Origin: Latrodectus hesperus
Taxonomy: Eukaryota; Arthropoda; Arachnida; Araneae; Theridiidae
Length of the DNA: 64,000 nt
Reading direction: 5' to 3'
Assembly: GCA_037975125.1 (NCBI GenBank)
Contig: CM075851.1
Span: 125,321,134 to 125,385,133, forward strand
Shown piece after piece: positions 12,252 through 25,200 of this stretch. The first letter of the stretch is position 1. Each line of letters begins with the position of its first letter. The translations under genes were made by a program, and so were the position numbers. The notes under the pieces are model-generated. The model saw only the letters and a list, made by a program, of their open reading frames with translations. It searched no databases and was not told the origin of the DNA.

Positions 12252-12263
12252 AAATATCGATTT

Positions 12264-12766
12264 AACAATTAAGAACTATTTGAGAACATTATGAATGTTA
12301 ACAAATTGTGTCCTAGTTTTTGTATTTAGTGCGTTTATAAATTAAATCATGTTAATTTAAAAATATTAAAATCAAAAAGAAATTTTTTTAAACAAAACAA
12401 CTTAAATAAATTAATATATTTTTGGGCATACTTTCTTTCTATGTTATTTTCAATAATTAGAGTAATATTAGTGATGTTTTTCATTGTGTTAAATATGATT
12501 CAATTAAATGTGAAGAAAACTGAAAATGTAAATTAATATTCATAATTATAAAAGCATTTTTTAATTAATTGCATTTAAATTTAATCTTTTCTTCACACAG
12601 CTACAACTATTTTCTGGTTATCATTTCATAAGCAAGAGAAAAATTAACCGCAAAAATGAATAATTCATTTCCATTTAAATATAAATTCTTCCCATCCTTA
12701 TATGTACTGATAAATTTGATACTCATTTCCTTTCAATTAAAAATAAATTCTTTTTTATTTTCACAG
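12264..12766. other. AT-rich DNA ending in a splice acceptor
   Basis: Featureless AT-rich sequence until the T-rich tract at about 12748-12762 and the CACAG acceptor at 12762-12766 that precedes filamin exon 1. Confidence 0.6.
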
Positions 12767-12900
12767 GCCCAGCAAAAGAAAAAGAATCCACAGAAAAATC
12801 AAACAGCGCGCGATCAAGCGAGAATTCTTACGGAAGTGTTTTACCGGTGAGGTCACTACGGGCGTTCGGAGAAGCGAAGTGAAGTGAAAGAGGCACCAAC
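12767..12900 (+). other. cher: 5' UTR part of filamin exon 1
   Basis: A T-rich tract followed by CACAG at 12762-12766 is a textbook splice acceptor, so this exon probably begins at 12767 and is preceded by a non-coding exon further upstream. The 134 bases up to the start codon are much richer in G+C and CpG than the flanking DNA and contain no ATG. An in-frame TGA at 12880-12882 rules out a longer N-terminus. The alternative is a transcription start inside this stretch; cDNA would decide. Confidence 0.7.
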
Positions 12901-13270
12901 ATGCAGCAGCAGCCGCAGCAGACGAAAGCAAATGGAAACCCGGCACAGGGCGGTCAACAACAGCAGACCGAGAACGAGCCAGACGAAATGGAACGCGACT
13001 TGGCCGAGGACGCAGTGTGGAAGAGGATACAGCAGAACACCTTCACCAGGTGGGCGAACGAGCACCTGAAAACAGTGAACAAGACAATTACGAATTTGGA
13101 AACTGATTTGTCCGACGGATTACGGTTGATTGCGTTGGTCGAAGTCCTGTCCGGACGGCGACTTCCCAAGCACAACAAAAGACCGACCTTCCTTTCTCAA
13201 AAGTTGGAGAATGTTTCCGTGGCTTTGAAGTTCTTGGAGGAGGATGAAGGCATTAAAATTGTAAATATAG
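12901..13270 (+). CDS. cher: Filamin exon 1: Gln-rich tail and most of CH1
   Basis: Codes residues 1-123 plus one base. ATG 12901 has A at -3 and follows an in-frame stop, so it is the likely start. Residues 1-29 are low-complexity (MQQQPQQ, later GGQQQQ). From residue 30 the sequence is typical filamin: [19 protein letters not shown], the start of the first calponin-homology domain, then [17 protein letters not shown] and the [11 protein letters not shown] motif. The exon ends within the IKIVNIG segment at a GTAAGC donor (phase 1). By eye its codons are GC-richer than most later exons. Confidence 0.97.
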
Positions 13271-16200
13271 GTAAGCTTTTAAATTTAAATTTTTGAAATG
13301 CTCTCATATTCAATCTTGATCAATCAATTAGACACAAACCTGCACTGTAGATAGGTTTTGTCCATAGAATTTTTTTTCATACTGTTTAATTGTTTTATTT
13401 TTTTCCTTAATTTTATATTATAGTTGAAAATTTCAATTAATTACAGCGTACTTAATATTTTACGGAAAATAAAATGAACTAATACATATGAATAAAATAA
13501 AATAGCATTGGAAATTATAATTACAGTAACAGTACTTATTTTGTGCAATAATATGTACTTATATATACAGGTAACCCTCCTATAACACGGTAGTTAGGTT
13601 CCTAGAAAAAGCCGTGTTGTGTGAAATCGTGTTGTATGATACCCAGAACTAGTACAAAAAGGGGGTTACGTTCCAAAAACTTATTAAAAACAAATATTTT
13701 TTTAATTTGACATAAGCAACTTAATTTTTATTAAATAATAAATGTATATCCAACACAAAGTAAGAAAAAAATATTTTAATCTAACGCAACCCTAATTTAT
13801 TGAATTTATTCGTCGTCACTGCTCAGTACAATCAACCGAGAACGTCTTTTGGGTGAAACGATATCGCCTTCACTTTCAGAACTTTTTTCTCTATTTAAAG
13901 TGTTTGTATGTTTTCCCCTCTTAAAAAAAATCTGTAATCGAACTTTGCTGACTAGTTCTTACTAGGTCATTGTAAATTTCGCGGTATGGAGTTAAACAGT
14001 TTAGCAGCTCCCTTTTGAATTTTCGACTTCTTTCCGTGGAAGGGTTTGTTTTCAAGAAAAATGACTCGAGATTTTCCGCTAAGCATAGGCCTCCTTTCTT
14101 GTAATTCTTTTAATGTTAAATTCTTAACTGCACAATCTTCAGCGTCTTCAAAATCTATTTGATTTGCATCCAGGGATGCCATTTCCATCAAATCCGCTTC
14201 ATTCAAACATTGGAACAAAATCGTGTTATAGGAATTTTCCCGCAATTTACGAATCGTGTTATAGCGAAACCGTGTTACCTGGAGGGTTACCCGTAAACAA
14301 AAATATAAATCTGGGATTTGAAATGCAAGAAATTTCTACCTCATTTTTCATATCGTTCCATATATATTTTAATTTCTAACTCTAAAGTTGTTAGATTTTT
14401 GTTGAGTCTTAATGTATATTACAAAAAAAAAATTTTTTTTCATTTAAAAATTCAATTTTTTCGTAGAATTATCGATAAAAGCATGTTTTAATTTTTTAAA
14501 TTTTTTTTAGTAGAAATCTAGCAAATTCAAAACTTAAATATAAATACAGCTATTATCAATTATTTGTTATTTTTATGGATGAAAATTTGTTGAATTTAAA
14601 TGAATATGCGTATGCGCATTTTAAATTCGTTCATTATCCTAAAATGAAGATTAACAGCTAATTTGAAGGAAAAAAAGTGGTTAAAATATCTTTACTTGTG
14701 AATTTCATATTTCTTTATTACTTTATCACATGAACAATTTATTACTTAAGCTGTCGTTAAAAACAGGTGTTATGATTCATTAAAAGGAAAATCTATTTTT
14801 GATGAATTTCTTTCCTTGTTTATAGAATACTTTTTTTTTCAAATAAGCTTTATCAAGTGAAGTTTCAAAAGTGTTCAGATGTATTTGAGCTTTAATTTTT
14901 CTGGAAATACTGTGGTCACCATAGTAAGTGTACTTCTCAAAAATTAATTTGAGTATAATCGTTAAAAATATGAGAATAAGAAAATATGAAGAGATTAAAA
15001 AGGTGCTAAAAAGCGCCTTAATTTATATCTAATCGTAGACTATAATAAATATATTATAATTATTTCAGACTAACTGAATTTTCTCATCTGGAAGTCATAA
15101 TATCCTTTCGCTTACATTTATAGGTAAAGAATTATAAAAACATTTGCTATTGAACTGCCTTAATGTCAGTAACTATAGAAATTATGAAGATTTGTTAAAA
15201 AATAAAATTAATTGAAGAAGTCCTTGGAAAGTTGAATGTAGTTGAAATGGAAATTCACTTACAAAATCTAATACAAAACACTCCTTATTCTTTTAATGCA
15301 CTCTTTAGAGAATGTTAGGAGTTTATCTTAATTCATAAAATCGTTAAAAAGTCATTAATTCGAGAAATAATTAATGCCACTTTTATTTCTAAGCGAAATA
15401 GTTTTTTTTTAATAATATAAAAATGAATAGTCAATCCCCGTTTGCTGGTTTTAGGTTTTACTCCTTGTGTTGATTTTTTGAAGTTCAGAGTAAAATGCTC
15501 GACTTTTTTTCCCTTATTTTATGATGCATAAAAGATTGAATCATCCCATTTGGTGCTTATATTATTCGAATTCATAAGAAGTTAAATAATTCCATTTATA
15601 TATATTATAATTATTTTGACATTACACTGAACAAGTTCGTGTCAAGAGAAACAAGTTTAAATTTTCAATCAATATATACATCAATTTATAATCTTTAGAG
15701 AATATTTTTTAAACGAACCAAATCAAACGATCATAAATTAACACACCAACTAATTATTTCATAATTTCACTTTGAAATTTTCTGTACAGTGGGAATTAAA
15801 TAAAAAATAAAGAATTCGTACATTAAATTACATTTAAAGAGTATCAGATATTAACATCTGATACTCAATTGCATGATGTAAAAGTATGTTTACGTTCGAA
15901 ATCGTGCTTATGTCTACGCATTGTCCCAGTTCCCAGACAGTAACAGAACAGCGCAATTTTTGTCTCGTAAAATAAATTTTCCTGATATTAATACACTCAT
16001 TCTTCACCCAACGATTGTAGATGTATACTTGTCGATATATGAAATTTACTATCTCTGGAATAAAAAACTTTTCCTTTATAACTATATAAAAAAATTAACG
16101 AATGGAAAATTTATAAATGAAAGAAAAATTTATTCCTATTTTTCATGTGTTTTCATTTATAATATAGTTGTGTTTAGTTTTCAATGCATAAAAGCTTACA

Positions 16201-19200
16201 CATTTTTTTTCGGTATTCATGCTTTGTAGTACTGATTGTTTTTAGAAAAATTATTTCTTTCTTCAAGATTATAACAAATAAGAATTTTTTAGATGTTAAT
16301 GAATGTAAAGACATATTTCGATTAAATTGTTACAAAAGGAATGCTTTCAATGGCTGCAAATCACCCCTGTTATAATGATAAATAAACTTTATTTTTGTTT
16401 ACTATTAGCTGATTTTTATCCGTTGGTGTGTTACTAAAATTTGATGCTTATTCAAGTTATGTTCATCCTGCAAAGGGAAAGTAAAACGCTTCTCCCCACA
16501 TATAAGTTACATAATTAACAGTAGATTAAGTGATCTATAACTTATCATTAATCCTATTTAATAATTGACACTAAACAAAGTTGTGGGTGATTAGTTCTGA
16601 ATCTGTCCGCATCTTAAGCTTTCAGTAATAATAACGTTTTCAAAACCTTAAAAGATACATTCTTTTTTTTCTTTTGAAAATAGTATTCCGTTCCTTCTTC
16701 CAGGAAATCGGTGTTTCTTTAATGTACCACCTACATTACAATTAACAAAATGATAGTAGATTAATTGTTCAACACTGGATTACGTTTCAACAGTTCTTGG
16801 GTTCGGCACCCACTTCGGAGATGAATGCTTGTAGAAGTTTAGCAGCAACTCTAAGCCAGTTTTCGGTCAATTTACGCTTATTTTGAGAAAGTGATCAAGC
16901 CACCAAATAACCCATCATACATCAGTTGCCATTATACATAGCTGAGTTAAGTATGCAAATAATCAATATAAAATAATCAAATGCAAATAATCAAAATAAA
17001 TATATGGAATAAAAGTGTAAAAATTGCATTATAATAAATGAATAACTAATTTATTTTGATTTCGAGATTTTAAAATGGATTTGTTATCAAAGTTACAGGG
17101 ACATAAATACCCTTTGTCTATGACAAAAAAAAAATTTGATAATCAATTGATGGTTGGGTGAATGTGGCAAATTAAAAGTTTTGTCATCAGTGAATGTTTA
17201 ATCTTGTAACAATGCTAATTTTTAAATTTGGGCACGATCCCCAATAAAGGAAACGAGACGATCTCAGACAACTTTCATTATCATGAAAGAGGAACTAGTT
17301 TCTTGACTGCTTTTTTTTATTATTATTATTATCGTACACAAAATGGTAAAACATGAAGAGATTGCTCGGCGCAAAAATATATTTGAATGTTATGGAAAGT
17401 CTCTGGACCAAGGAATGCAAATAAATTGATGTATTTTGTGACTATTGACAGTTTCTATAGAACTATCAATTAAATTCCCTAAAAGCAAATCTGATAAACA
17501 TTAAATTATTTGAAAAATGCGACATATTTGAAGAAATTTATCTTGTTTATGATATTTTCTTTAACTTTTTTTTGTTTTTAAATAGTTCAGAATATGTAAG
17601 CTTCCAGAAATTCTTTAAGTTGAATTTGTTACTCTACGATTATACTTCAATTTTATGAATGAGATTTTTATCTTTAAACAGATACCCCGAACCGAAACAC
17701 ACTAATTTAGAAATCTAGTCAATATGCAAATTGTTGCAATATACTGAGTATTCGCTTGATAATTTTAATGTGAATATACTTCAAGAATTATTTTTCACTC
17801 TTCGTAAACATCGACAAGGAAGTGTTGCCTCGCTTGAGAATAAAAAAGCTTTTCATATACTTCACTGGACTTTTAATATTACTTTTTCTGAAAAATCGGG
17901 TGCCCATGAAAAAACAATTCCAACATTAAGTCTTGATTGTTTGCGTAATTAAAATGTATTTCTATATTTCATATTTAATGAAATAGGCCGGGCTGGCAGC
18001 CGAATGGTTAGCGCTCTTGCCTTCGGTTCAACAGTTCGTGGGTTCGAATCCCACCTTGAGCATGGATGTTTGAAGTGTGGTTCGGAATCCACTTTAAACC
18101 GTAGGTCCCGGTCTAATTAGCCCTCGTGTGCAAAAAATGACCGTTGAGCGACAAACAAACCAAACCGAAAAGACTTTATAATGGGCGGCCTTTGTGTCAC
18201 ACAAGGGATAAAACCATTTAAATACTCAGCTACTCACCTTGACTGCAAGAAAGCAGAAACTCGGCGTTATTCTGTATTTGGGCTCATGACTGGAAGATAC
18301 TCTGGAAACGTCAACCCTACCACTGGGTCACGATGATCCCTTCTGCAAGTAATTCTTCATTATATCTTAGGCGTTAATTTAATGCGACGAAGCTTTTGTG
18401 CTTGCAAATGTGGTACATTTTTTTATGTGTATATTTGAAAGCCAGAGCGTTAGCAAAACTTGAAGAACTCTGGTTTTATACACGATTCCCATATCTGATG
18501 TGGATGTTTATCATGATTTGAAATTCTTTCAAATAAAATTCGTTTGAATGAATAATCGCGAGCAAAACGAGAACGTGATCCTACATTGACAATTCCAAAC
18601 TATGAAATTTAAAAATTTGATTCCTTGACTAAATATAACTTGAAAAAATTACTCTTCCTTTTTACCAAATAAAACTAAAATAATTTTTATGGTATTGATG
18701 CCCTCATTTTCTTAATAGGTAAGGATATTGACTAATATTCATTTTGTGCGAAAATACTTTCTTATAATAAAGTATTGAATTTTGGATTAACTGAATATAG
18801 AAGTACTCATAAATAATTATGTATGTATATAATACTATACTCTCTTAAACGATATTAGTTTCGCATCACTTCCATATGATTGACTAAAAGTCCTGTGCAA
18901 CAGAGGTAAAAAGTGATAATGATTTTTCATCAAAGTCGGTGGGTGATTTAGGTTTATCACGTAGAATTTTCGTTACAAGTTTTCAAGTGATTTTACCCTG
19001 GAAGTTTTAATCTTAAATTAAAAAGAGCTTGATATGTAATCAAAAGGATATATAATTTGCCTAGAAGTTATATTTTCTTGCACAATTTTTATTTGCATTC
19101 TTTCAGTGCAAAACTTAATCAAAATAATTATTGATCACTTTAAATACCTGTCTAGTGCTTTAAATTTTAGCAAGTGTTTTTAAATATTTCACGGGATTCT

Positions 19201-22200
19201 ATAAACGTCTTAAGGTAAAGTTTTATTAATACAGTGTAACTCATTTTCATATACCCAAAACTGGTCATACTCGTTCGCAAAGCATTTGCCACTAGATTTT
19301 ACAACATGTTTCCAGTGATCCGAAACTCGCAACATTGTACCTATTAGTGCGGTTTGTTACAAAGAAATTTTCTTTGTTATGAATGAACGTCAATTTTGAA
19401 GCTTTTGGAAAGAAATATAACGCTCCTAGTGGTTACTTTGAGTATTAAATAAGCTTTTCGTTAGTGACTGACGTTACGCTTTGCCGATTCATAGTAATTT
19501 ATTAGTTTTGTCTTTCGTATTTTTGATAAATTGTCTCGCTAATTTTTTTAATCATTCCTAATCGGATTAAAATAATCATTCATTAGTATTGTTGGCATAC
19601 TTCAGTTGAAGTTTTTAACATTTAAAAATGAATCGCGATATGTTTTAGTATGCGATTATCACATTTTTAACATTAAAGGTAAATAGTGTAAATAAAAATA
19701 ACAAAAATTGTATAGAGTAATCGTGGAAATTTGTGCTTCCAAATTTATGATTCGTGCACAATTCCCACACTATGCTAATACAGTATAAAAACCCTTCTAT
19801 ATTTCTATGAGAATGTAATTTTATTCTTTTAATAGCAGACACACAGTAGAAAATGTTCCCTTTGTTATTTTCTTGCTTTGAGAGTTAAAATAAATATTAA
19901 ACTATTAGACGCCGCTTAAATGTGATATGTAAAACTGTTTTTTAGGATTAGTTGAGTTTTGAGTTTGAGAAAGACTCTTTAATCTGGAAAGACTGCCCTT
20001 AGCTGTGTTGAAAGTTGAGAGCTAGCAGGTCAATGTTTAGTGACTTGGGCTTCAGTTCCACATATCTTTGGTTTGATTCTCACTTTGAGCGAATGCTGCC
20101 GTTCAGCAATTCATTGGTTCAATTTCCATCTCGGGGTTTATCTTTTGATACGTTTGTAGTGGATAGCATGACGAGGTAGGACTGCTGCAAGGCATTTTAA
20201 GGTTCACTCCTAAATTATCTTACTGGAAGACTTTTCATTAGAGGACCGTGTTCAAGGGAGGAAACCTGGAAAACTCATAAGGACCCATTGAAATAGATGA
20301 ACACGAGGAAGACCGAAATGTCACGCTCGTTTTTGTTCAACAGTGGCTATGATCCAAAATGAGATCTTTGGCCCTGAAGAATATTGGCTTAGCACTTAGT
20401 TACTGAATTGAAATATTTTTAATGGAACCGAATCCACTTTAAATTGTATAGCCATTATGTGCAAGAAGTGACTATTGTGCGACAAAAAAATGAGCTGGCC
20501 CACTTAGAGCGCAAATGTTGCGCAGTGGTTCAGTGTCCACTTAAACTGCAGCTTCCGGTCAAATAAGCTATAGTGTCATAAAAGTGGGCCTAAAAGTGGC
20601 AAACAAATGAAACCATGACTCATTGTAAAATATTTTAAACGTGAATCAATGTATTAAAAAACATTTTATATAAACTTTAAGGGGATTGATTTCGTACGCA
20701 TTCCCAAATAAAATAACCAAATGATTAATTTTTAAAAATTTCTTAAAAAATTTGATAATTTTACTTATAAATTTAAGTAAATGTATAGTGTTTTCGAATA
20801 AAGCTTAATTTTTTAACTGCAAAAATGCAATATTTATCGTCGTCCAAATAATACATTTCGTAAGACATACATAAAAGCAAATTTTATTGTTTCGAAAAAA
20901 TAAATAAAAAATAAAACCACATGCACAGTTTACTAAAGCTTATAATTATATAAATCAATCCATAATTGCGTTAAAATCTCTAGAAATTTTCGTTCATTTA
21001 AAAAAATAAATTGATCACATTTGATTTTTCTTTGGTTAACATCTCCATAAACCAACGTAAACGTGACGTCGTCAAGATGACTCGTGCTTGCAGCGATGTC
21101 CTTTCCTGGTTAATCAGAAGATCTATTTTGACAGCTGAGTACATTGCGATTTCCGCTGTCTATTGGAAAGTAGAGCAACACATGCAGTGAGAATTCTCGG
21201 AATGCCGCAGATTCCCTAAATTTTAAAAGCCAATTCTCGCGCCAACTTTCGCCTAGGATAAGTAGGACATAGAAAAAGTATTTTATATGAAACACACTTT
21301 TTTGAGTCCCCAAGAAAATGAGTTATCCTAATCTTTATTTTGGTAACCTTCGAATTGTACGTCAACTGATAAATGCGAAGTTTCCGATTTTTTAAACTCT
21401 ACTTCATTCCGTATTTTTTAGGGAATGATTAATTGCTTTTGCTGTATTTTGAGAACACATGGTTTAAAGTAAAGATAATTAAAACATAGATGCGCTTTTC
21501 ATAGTTTCTCTTTTATCGAATTCAAGAGATAAATTAGTAACTGTTTTTGGTTAGAACAAAGCTGTTAAAACGTTAATTGTTATTACTTAATAGCTGCTTC
21601 AGAAATTAGCTTTTATCAATTTATAAAAATGAATTCCTTTTTTATTTCATATTTTGGATTGTATTTATTCTTGTAAACTGGCTTGCTTCTCTATAAAAAA
21701 ATTCCTATTTCACCAATACAAATTATCAGAATAGAATTCCGTTTTTAACATTTCTCGATTGCGAAGCTCCTTGTATAAAATATTTAAATGTTTGATAAAT
21801 AAAATTATAAAAATATTGTCCAAATAAGAGAGGTATTCTTTCAGTTGTGAACTCTGAAATACTTGGTGGGGAAAGACGATGTTCTGGTATTCAGGTCGTA
21901 ATTGGTTCAATACCCGAATTCCGAAGACCCTAACTCTTGATTCCAGGACTATCAAATGCTGTTAAGGTCCAATACTGCCATGTTGGTTGAGTGGCTGTTG
22001 AGAAAGGAATTAGCACCTCTGATACTGATTTCGTCTCTTAACTCTGTTTCTAAATTTAAAGGCTCCTAGCTGTCATGAACGATTTAATAGGCAGAATTTT
22101 GCTAAATTTTCATTTTTAACTAATTTTTCCAGATTATTATACTGATTCTTATTGCCTTGTTCAATGACTATAGTTAGCTCTCTGTTCAACTGATTGTGTG

Positions 22201-25200
22201 TTCGAATTCAATCATAGATTTAAGTGTGATTCGGAATCCCCCCCCCCACATGCAATTTTAGCGCCACTAGAATTTCTCCTAATGTGCAAAAAAATAACCA
22301 CAGTGTGTTCGCAAAAGTAATTTGCTTGAAGTATCGAATCCGCTTCTTTCGAACAAGAGAGCAATAGTTTATTTTTTACATTTAAAAAAAATTTCTGTAA
22401 GATCTTAAATCATCCTTTGTGAACATCATGCCCATTACATTGATTTAATTAGGCCTGCCTAAGTGCAATAATAACGAATAAATGAAAAAAATCTTTATAA
22501 TATATTAATTCCGACTCGTAATTTAAAATGAAACTAGCACGTTGCCTGTTTCTTTCGCTGTCACACCATTTTTCAGCCGAGACAGTCATTTTCTGGTGTC
22601 TGCATTGCCTCGGTCAAGCACTGTGACAAATATCCTACATTACTGAAAAGTTACACTCACGATAAAACACTTTTAGGGGGTGGAACGCACCAAAGGACAT
22701 GTTTACTTTTCTTCCTTCAGATTTTTGAGAATGCCATTTTCCCTCCAGACGTCGGCTACCACTCGCCCACGCTCGTTATCTCCCTTTTTCTTCTACTTTT
22801 TTTAATACAGGTTATGCTTTAACTCTTTCATACCTACCTGCCCGAAACAATAGATTTACCTTTCTAACTTCAGTGATTCCATGCCCACTCATTCCCACCT
22901 TGACAAAGCTAGGAAATGCATATAGATTATAGGAATAGGAGTAGAATAAGTTCAGGGCGACCTTGAACCGGAGTAAAGGACGCTGTGCGTCTGGAGCGAT
23001 AACGGATGTATGGCTTCCAGGAATGGCGTTTTTCGCTAAAATGTTATCTGTTGAGCATCTAAATTAAAATAAGCAGAATCACTACAGACCTATCTTAGAT
23101 GGGGTAGAAAAAAATAGAAGCTTCAGAATTGGAAACTAAAACGAGAGAATCTTTTCTTCCATCCGACTCGCATTGGTAGTTTGTAAAAGTTGTTAGAAAT
23201 AATTATTTTATAATTCTAGTTTTTTTTCTCTAAGTATAGTTTAAATTATGCATAAATTAAATAAATTTCATCCTTTCAATGAAAATATTGTAATCTTATG
23301 CCCGACTTGTAAAAGTTATTGCACAGAATGATAGTATTCAAATTTTGTAAAAGTTATTGCACAGACTGTGATAGTATTCAAATTTTGTAAAAGTTATTGC
23401 ACAGACTGTGATAGTATTCAAATTATTTTGTAAAAGTTATTGCACAGAATGTGATAGTATTCAAATTATTTTGTAAAAGTTATTGCACAGAATGTGATAG
23501 TATTCAAATTATTTTGTAAAAGTTATTGCATTTAATGATAAAATTCAAATTATTTTGTAAAAGTTATCGCACAGAATGATAGTATTCAAATTATTTTTTA
23601 ATTTTTGGTCCGAACTAAATGTTTAACTTTCAAGCGTTCGGTCCAACTTTTAGTTGAACCAAACTGGTAACAGGATGATTAGTACTCTTCAAATCAAGGT
23701 TAATAATTACCCTTACTAACTGTACACATTATCGTGCATTCCATTAAGTGTGGACTGCCATTAACACTGTCATACTTAGTACTCACAAGATGCCTTAAAG
23801 TGCTTCCATTAAAAATGTCTTAGTAGAAGCCAGTTAATGTTTCGCTTGTCGTAAATTATGAATATACTGAGAAGCAAGTTAAACAATCGTCATTCAGTTC
23901 TTCAGTCCATAATTCGTGAGCTCGATTAATAGGTAACTGCTTGGAATCAACCTTAAATCAGGTCCCGGTAAAATGAGCCGAGCTGGTATCCGAATGGTTA
24001 ATGCTCTTTCCTTTGTTTCAACGTTCGTGGGTTCGAAACCCACATTGGGGTTGTGTATTTGTAGTGATTCAGAATTCACTTTAAGCCCTAAGTCCTAGTC
24101 TGAATAGTCCTTGTGTTCATAAAAATGACCGTAGAGCGACAAATAAACCAAACCAACCATGTAAAATGATCTGTAATCGAATGGTGTCTTTTGTTTTTAG
24201 GTTCAATTGGTCGTGAGTTCGATTCCTACCTCATGTGTATTGTTTCAGAATCAACTTTAAACAGTGTGTACCGGTTTAATTAGCCTTATGCAAAAGAATG
24301 ACCGTGTAACAAAACCCAAATTGATAAAATTAATCTTTCGCGTAGATTTTGCAATTATTTCAACTACCTACCGAACTGAACTTCATTTCAATATTTCGAC
24401 CCCATCTCAGATGTATTCATATTTATTTTGTATTACAAAATTTTCACAGTATCAAATGCATTTCAAACTATTACAAATACATCAGATATATTTTGTCGTG
24501 GCTTAAAATACACTGTTTACTGAAAATCCTGATTAAATGAGTTTTCGTGTGCCGAAAATGCATCAAATCAACCGAGCCGAAAACAGCAAATGAACTGTTA
24601 GCCTTCTGGCCTTTAATTCATAAGTTCAAATGTCAATTTAATCATGGATATTTGTTACTCAGTATCCACTTTATATTGTTTCCAGTTTAATTAGCCTGCT
24701 GTGGAAGAAGGGACCACAAAACAAGCAAGTGAACCATGAGCTGCATAAAGAGGTGACACTGTTTTCCATCAGAAAATCAAAGCTATTACTTTTCATTTTG
24801 AAGAACAAATTCGTAAAACTAGACCATGATGACTACTCGTCTATTCCCTGGCAGTTAATATTCGAAAAAGTTATAACTCTGTGAAGTAAGAGAACTGATT
24901 TTATACTCACACTTTTTGAAGTCTTATTGCTTTAGTTTTCGTCTGTTTAATTCTGGTGATTGAAATCATTAAGCCTAGTTTACAGCCTTGTAGTTTTTAA
25001 TTATACTTAAATGACGAGGTTAATTTCTCTACAACTACTACTCTCGTAAAAATTTATATATAGTTAAATTAATATGCGTAGATCCTCTCAGCCCAATGTT
25101 CTTTGCTACTTGGTTAATGAACTTGCATCTGAAAAAAACTTTTTTAATTAAAAAAAATATTTATTGATCGTGGAAAATTTTTCCTTATAAATTTAATAAA

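Noticed and set aside
13967..14245. Intact small gene within filamin intron 1, minus strand
   Set aside because: Its start codon lies in a transposon terminal repeat and the sequence continues in another frame as a transposase C-terminus; treated as a transposon fragment.
21840..22080. Possible tRNA-like SINE (GGTTCAATACCCGAATTCC)
   Set aside because: A plausible B-box only; no head, tail, second copy or duplication could be established.
23307..23596. CRISPR-like array of regularly spaced repeats
   Set aside because: The whole unit is repeated with length variants and no unique spacers; the genome is eukaryotic. It is a minisatellite.
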